Shown here piece after piece: positions 29,350 through 32,801 of a stretch of 32,801 nt of DNA (its first letter is position 1; each line of letters opens with the position of its first letter). The stretch is from DATLNF01 sp035536235 (lineage in GTDB: Bacteria > Actinomycetota > Actinomycetes > BP-191): positions 1-32,801 of the forward strand of contig DATLOQ010000063.1 in the NCBI GenBank assembly GCA_035536235.1. The letters are read 5' to 3'. The position numbers and the translations under genes are program-made. The notes beneath the pieces are model-generated. The model searched no databases and was not told the DNA's origin. It worked only from the letters and a program-made list of their open reading frames with translations.

Positions 29350-30933
29350 CTAGAAGTCCCAGACTGGCACAGTGCTCTCGCGCACCGAGCCGTCATCACC
29401 GACGACGAGGAACCGGTCGAACGACCGCATGAACCACCGGTCGTGGGTCACTGCCACGACGGTGCCGACGAACTGCGCCAAGCCGTCTTCGAGAGCTTCC
29501 GCTGACGCCAGGTCGAGGTTGTCGGTCGGCTCGTCCAGCAGGAGCAGGGTCACCCCGCGCACCTCGAGCAGCAGGATCTGGAAGCGGGCCTGCTGCCCGC
29601 CCGAGAGCTGGCCGAAGCGCTGGTCGGCGGCGCCGTCGAGCTCGTAGCGACGCAGCGTGCCGACCGCTCGACCCCGGTCGAAGCCCTCTGCCCACAGCAG
29701 GTCTACGAGAGTGCGGTCTTGCAGCGCCGTGCTGTCGTGGGTCTGCGCGAAGTAGCCGGGTACGACGCGCGCGCCCAGGCGCCACTGCCCGGTGTGGGCG
29801 ATGCTCTCGCCGGCCAGTAGACGCAGCAGGTGGCTCTTGCCGGTGCCGTTCGGGCCCAGCACCCCGACCCGCTCGCCGTAGAAGATCTCTGTCGTCACTG
29901 CGTCGGTGAGTCCCGTGAGCGCGAGGCTCTCCAAGGTGATCGCCCGGACCCCGGTGCGTCCCCCGCCCAGGCGCATCGTGACCTTCTGCTCCTTCGGACG
30001 CTCGGCCGGCGGGCCGGCCTCCTCGAACTTGCGCAGCCGGGTCTGCATCGCCCGATAGCGGCTGGCCATGTCGGGCGAGATGGACGCCTGCACTTTCAGA
30101 GTGTTGACGAGGTCGATGAGGCGCTGATGCTCCTCCTCCCAGCGCCGGTGCAGCTCGTCGAGTCGCTCAAGGCGAGCGTTGCGGGCGTCGTGGTAGGTCG
30201 AGAAGCCGCCGCCGTGCACCCAGGTCGACCGTGCCTCGACCGTGACGATGCGGGTGGCCGTACGGTCGAGGACCTCGCGGTCGTGGGTCACGAAGAGGAT
30301 GGTCTTCGGGCAGTCGCGAATCGCCTCCTCGAGCCATCGCTTGCTCGGCACGTCGAGGTAGTTGTCCGGCTCGTCGAGCAGTAGCACGTCGGCGTCGCCG
30401 CGGAGCAGGGCTTGCAACGCGAGCTTCTTCTGCTCGCCACCGGAGAGAGTGCGCACGAGCCGGTGCTCGCACTCGGTGAGCGACCAGCCGAGAGCGGACG
30501 TCGTACATGTGTCCCAGAGCACCTCGATGGTGTAGCCACCGGCGTCGCCCCACCCGGCCAGCGCGTCGGCGTAGCGCATCTGGGTGCGCTCGTCGTCTGC
30601 CTCCATCATCGCCAGCTCGGCCTTCTCCAGCAGAGCGGCGGCGGCCCGCACCGCTGCGGGGGCGAGGCCGAGCAGCAGGTCGCGCACGGTGGAGTCGTCG
30701 CGGATCGAGCCGATGAACTGCCTCATGACGCCGAGATGACCGCCTGCCGTCACCGTCCCTGACACGGGCGCGAGGTCGCCGCTGATCAGCCGCATCAAGG
30801 TGGTCTTGCCCGCGCCGTTGGCACCCACGAGAGCGACGTGCTGGCCCTCGCCCACGCGGAACGAGGTGTCCTCCAGCAGCACCCGACCATCGGGAAGGGA
30901 GTAGGTGAGGTGGCTGACTTCCAGATGGCCCAT
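29350..30933 (-). CDS. ABC-F family ATPase
   Basis: A 527-residue cytosolic protein with two ABC ATPase domains and no membrane spans. Domain 1: Walker A GANGAGKTT (37-45), signature TLSGGEQKKLALQ, Walker B VLLLDEPDNYLD. Domain 2: Walker A GPNGTGKSH, signature QLSGGQQARFQ, Walker B LLLLDEPTDNLD. Between them lies the charged helical linker (about 245-320, RLERLDELHRRWEEEHQRLIDL onward) that reaches toward the ribosomal peptidyl-transferase centre in this family. ABC-F members rescue stalled ribosomes or confer antibiotic protection; which applies here cannot be told. ATG 30933 has GGTGG upstream; a GTG at 30942 adds three residues. It is convergent with the importer operon. Confidence 0.9.
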   Translation of the reverse strand: MGHLEVSHLTYSLPDGRVLLEDTSFRVGEGQHVALVGANGAGKTTLMRLISGDLAPVSGTVTAGGHLGVMRQFIGSIRDDSTVRDLLLGLAPAAVRAAAALLEKAELAMMEADDERTQMRYADALAGWGDAGGYTIEVLWDTCTTSALGWSLTECEHRLVRTLSGGEQKKLALQALLRGDADVLLLDEPDNYLDVPSKRWLEEAIRDCPKTILFVTHDREVLDRTATRIVTVEARSTWVHGGGFSTYHDARNARLERLDELHRRWEEEHQRLIDLVNTLKVQASISPDMASRYRAMQTRLRKFEEAGPPAERPKEQKVTMRLGGGRTGVRAITLESLALTGLTDAVTTEIFYGERVGVLGPNGTGKSHLLRLLAGESIAHTGQWRLGARVVPGYFAQTHDSTALQDRTLVDLLWAEGFDRGRAVGTLRRYELDGAADQRFGQLSGGQQARFQILLLEVRGVTLLLLDEPTDNLDLASAEALEDGLAQFVGTVVAVTHDRWFMRSFDRFLVVGDDGSVRESTVPVWDF

Positions 30934-31021
30934 AAGCGCCACCGTCCCATGAGGGGCCGACCGAGGTCACGTTCATTACCCGCCGGCCGCTGGCGTACTC
31001 TGCGCCGCGAAGGGGGTGCAC

Positions 31022-31462
31022 ATGCCGACGTACCGAGTGGCGACGGATATTGACGCCGAGCCGGCGGTGGCTTTCGCAGCGATCGCCGATCTGTCCGGGC
31101 ATGCAGCGTGGGCAGCTGACCCCATCGAGGTGACAGCTGCAGACAGCTCGCCAATAGCGCCGGGCAAACGCTATCGGTCGACGGCGACCTCGAAAGGCAA
31201 GACCTTCACCGCTGACCTCGTCGTGACGGAGTACGACGCACCGCGGCGTTTTGCCTTCACCGCTACCGACGCCACGGGCTGCTATCACCACCGGTTCACC
31301 GTGTCACCAGCCGGCGCAGGGGTGCGAGTGGAGCGGGAGATCTCCGGCGACCTCACGTTGCCCCAGCGCCTGCTCTTCACTCTCGTCTACCTCCCGGTCA
31401 AGCGGCCCAGCGCGCGCAGGGCGATGGCTCAGCTGCAGGCCGTTGTCGAGAAGACACGGTGA
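31022..31462 (+). CDS. SRPBCC-family (START-like) protein
   Basis: A 146-residue protein of the polyketide-cyclase/SRPBCC superfamily, which has a helix-grip fold with a deep hydrophobic pocket. The start YRVATDIDAEPAVAFAAIADLSGHAAWA is the typical beta-strand plus helix entry, with W following the helix. ADLVVTEYDAPRRFAFTATD and CYHHRFTVSPAGAGVRVEREISG form the strands, and the C-terminal helix ends RRAMAQLQAVVEKT. The ligand is unknown. ATG 31022 lies after AGGGGG at good distance. It is divergent from the ABC-F gene (88 bp between starts) and is followed 66 bases later by the NTF2-like gene on the same strand. Confidence 0.85.
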   Translation: MPTYRVATDIDAEPAVAFAAIADLSGHAAWAADPIEVTAADSSPIAPGKRYRSTATSKGKTFTADLVVTEYDAPRRFAFTATDATGCYHHRFTVSPAGAGVRVEREISGDLTLPQRLLFTLVYLPVKRPSARRAMAQLQAVVEKTR

Positions 31463-31528
31463 TGTCGGCCACACGTTGACGGGAGCAACGGGGGACCCGG
31501 CTGAGGCCCGCCGCGTAGGCTGCGCGCC

Positions 31529-31999
31529 ATGCTCACCTCCCCGAACGCCGACTTGCTGACTCGCTTCTACACAGCGTTCGACGCCCGCGACGGAGCTGCG
31601 ATGGCGGCCTGCTACGCGCCGGACGCGCAGTTCTCCGACCCGGTGTTCGTCGGTCTTCGGGGAGCCGAGCCGGGTGCCATGTGGACGATGCTCACCAGCC
31701 GGTCTAAGGACCTTCGGGTTGAGCTTGTCGACAGCACCGCCGACGAGACGGCGGGGACGGCCCACTGGATCGCGCGCTACACGTTCACGCCGACCGGTCG
31801 TCCGGTCGTCAACGACGTGCGGTCGACGTTCCGCTTCGCCGAGGGGCTGATTGTCGAGCAGAGGGACACCTTCAGCTTCTACACCTGGTCCCGGCAGGCG
31901 CTGGGCCTGCCGGGGCTCCTGCTCGGGTGGTCCCCGATCATCCGGCGCGCCGTGCAGCGCAAGGCGCGCGCCGGACTCTCGCTATCGGGACAGCACTGA
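31529..31999 (+). CDS. NTF2/SnoaL-like domain protein
   Basis: A 156-residue small alpha+beta protein. The N-terminus NADLLTRFYTAFDARDGAAMAACYAPDAQFSDPVF is the classic SnoaL/NTF2-like entry helix pair with the F-x-D-P strand. GTAHWIARYTFTPTGRPVVNDVRSTFRFAEGLIVEQRDTFSFY forms the cone sheet and ends in the usual D-x-F-x-x-Y segment. About 30 C-terminal residues extend past the fold. Members serve as isomerases, cyclases or binding proteins; no catalytic pair stands out. ATG 31529 is the start. Its end overlaps the converging M24-like gene by 18 bases. Confidence 0.85.
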   Translation: MLTSPNADLLTRFYTAFDARDGAAMAACYAPDAQFSDPVFVGLRGAEPGAMWTMLTSRSKDLRVELVDSTADETAGTAHWIARYTFTPTGRPVVNDVRSTFRFAEGLIVEQRDTFSFYTWSRQALGLPGLLLGWSPIIRRAVQRKARAGLSLSGQH

Positions 32000-32801
32000 C
32001 GGCCGAGAGATATCGCCGACCCTCACGCTGGGCCAGTCAGGGTCGACCGTCAGGACTTCAATGCCGGCTTCCCCAGTCAGCACGGTGTCCTCGACCTTGA
32101 GCGACGGCACGCTGGGGTTCCAGGCGAATGCCTGTGCTGCTGCCACGGTCGCCGTCGACGTCGCGTTCGCGATGTAGTCGCGGGCGAAGTAGCCGATCGG
32201 CCCGCCTTGGTGATGGCGATCCGATTCATCGGCGGGGAAGCCGTGGCTGGCGTACGCCGCCGACCCGTCTCGCCACACCGCGCCGACGGCCGCCCCCGGC
32301 GTGGTCCCGGCCAGGAAGACCCGCTCGACCGCGAGCAGCCGCTCGTACGCATCGGCCATCGAGGGAAGCAGGCCGCCGAACGATACGTAGCGGGTGAGCG
32401 CAGCGATCAGGCCGCCGCGGCGGGCGCAGGCGACGACCATCGCCAGATCGCCAACCGGTGCGGCGGTGGGCAACGGGTGCCGGAAGCGGCCGACCCGCGC
32501 CGCCCCGGCGACGAGCAGCACGATCGGGTCAGCGCCGATCTCCAGCAGCCCTGCGCCGAGCGCAGCTGCGACCTGCCGCTCGCTCATTGCCTTCTCGACG
32601 CCGGACAGCGCCTGGGTGAACACCTCTGCGGTCGCGGAGCCGAGCGAGCGGTACCGGTCTACTTCGGCTGGGGTCAGGGAGCGGCGCAGCGCCTCGATCT
32701 CGGCGGAGAGGTCACGCTCACCCGGTGGCGCTACGTCGAAGCCGACCCGGGGCCCGCGGGGGAGGCGGTCCAACCGGTCGACCGCCCAGCCGACCACATC
32801 G
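31982..32801 (-). CDS. Degenerate M24-fold (creatinase/aminopeptidase P-like) protein, 5' end beyond window
   Basis: About 273 C-terminal residues are visible; the reading frame is open at the right edge, so the start lies outside. The M24 (pita-bread) layout can be traced: GDLAMVVACARRGGLIAALTRYVSF aligns with the canonical GDxVxxDxGxxxxGYxxDxTRxF but lacks both metal-binding Asp; HHQGGPIGY matches the GHGIG region; and AWNPSVPSLKVEDTVLT matches the IEPG...xxEDTVL region, keeping the last Glu but with Asn for the first. It is therefore unlikely to be a standard dinuclear metallopeptidase. It may be a pseudoenzyme or bind its substrate differently. Its stop overlaps the NTF2-like gene by 18 bases. 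Confidence 0.78.
   Translation of the reverse strand, partial: DVVGWAVDRLDRLPRGPRVGFDVAPPGERDLSAEIEALRRSLTPAEVDRYRSLGSATAEVFTQALSGVEKAMSERQVAAALGAGLLEIGADPIVLLVAGAARVGRFRHPLPTAAPVGDLAMVVACARRGGLIAALTRYVSFGGLLPSMADAYERLLAVERVFLAGTTPGAAVGAVWRDGSAAYASHGFPADESDRHHQGGPIGYFARDYIANATSTATVAAAQAFAWNPSVPSLKVEDTVLTGEAGIEVLTVDPDWPSVRVGDISRPSVLSR

Overview
The window is a GC-rich chromosomal segment from an actinobacterium. The third codon positions are strongly G/C, GTG starts are frequent and coding is dense on both strands. Two conserved blocks point to the phylum: mec-cysO-cysM (CysO-dependent cysteine synthesis) and a gene order clpS, DUF2017, mec, cysO, cysM, murI, metallo-beta-lactamase-fold gene, rph, rdgB. 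That order parallels Mycobacterium tuberculosis Rv1331 to Rv1341. A Nocardioides-like or other non-mycobacterial actinobacterium fits, but the genus is inference.

Layout. 1-2.2 kb (-): the end of an operon for an ABC-2 type exporter (ATPase and two permeases, the last cut by the window edge), behind an AlkB-like dioxygenase (2.2-2.9 kb). 2.9-5.0 kb (-): a secreted S15-type hydrolase with an LPATG sorting signal. 5.2-6.2 kb (+): a nitronate monooxygenase. 6.3-7.8 kb: a TetR regulator divergent from a SAM methyltransferase, with a nested palindrome between them. 7.9-9.8 kb: a TSUP permease, a 20-residue Lys-rich mini-gene and an EamA exporter. 9.9-10.7 kb: clpS and DUF2017. 10.7-11.5 kb (-): an unknown membrane protein. 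11.5-13.3 kb: mec-cysO-cysM.

At 13.29-14.41 kb, exactly between cysM and murI, lies a 1,117-bp unit. It encodes an AbiEi-like wHTH plus DUF559 nuclease protein and is bounded by 42-bp terminal inverted repeats (36/42 identical), each of which also folds into a hairpin. It is the best candidate here for an undescribed genetic element. murI and the metallo-beta-lactamase-fold gene follow. Then a divergent pair of surface or secreted beta-propeller genes (a BNR/Asp-box protein with LPATG, and an LVIVD-repeat protein) interrupts the block before rph-rdgB. Next come an ECF sigma factor translationally coupled to a membrane protein with two DUF3887-like domains, a second LVIVD-repeat protein (-), tRNA-Leu(UAG), and an M14 carboxypeptidase with LPSTG.

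26.2-29.3 kb is a gluABCD-type polar amino-acid ABC importer operon. It is followed by an ABC-F ATPase (-), a SRPBCC protein, an NTF2/SnoaL-like protein, and a degenerate M24 (creatinase-fold) protein that runs off the right edge.

The genes fall into four themes: core housekeeping (protein quality control, cysteine, peptidoglycan precursor, RNA maturation, nucleotide sanitation), amino-acid uptake, cell-wall-anchored secreted enzymes and propellers, and small regulatory or accessory modules. No stretch longer than about 300 bases lacks a gene. The longest intergenic spaces are 4953-5182 and the two flanks of the DUF559 gene.
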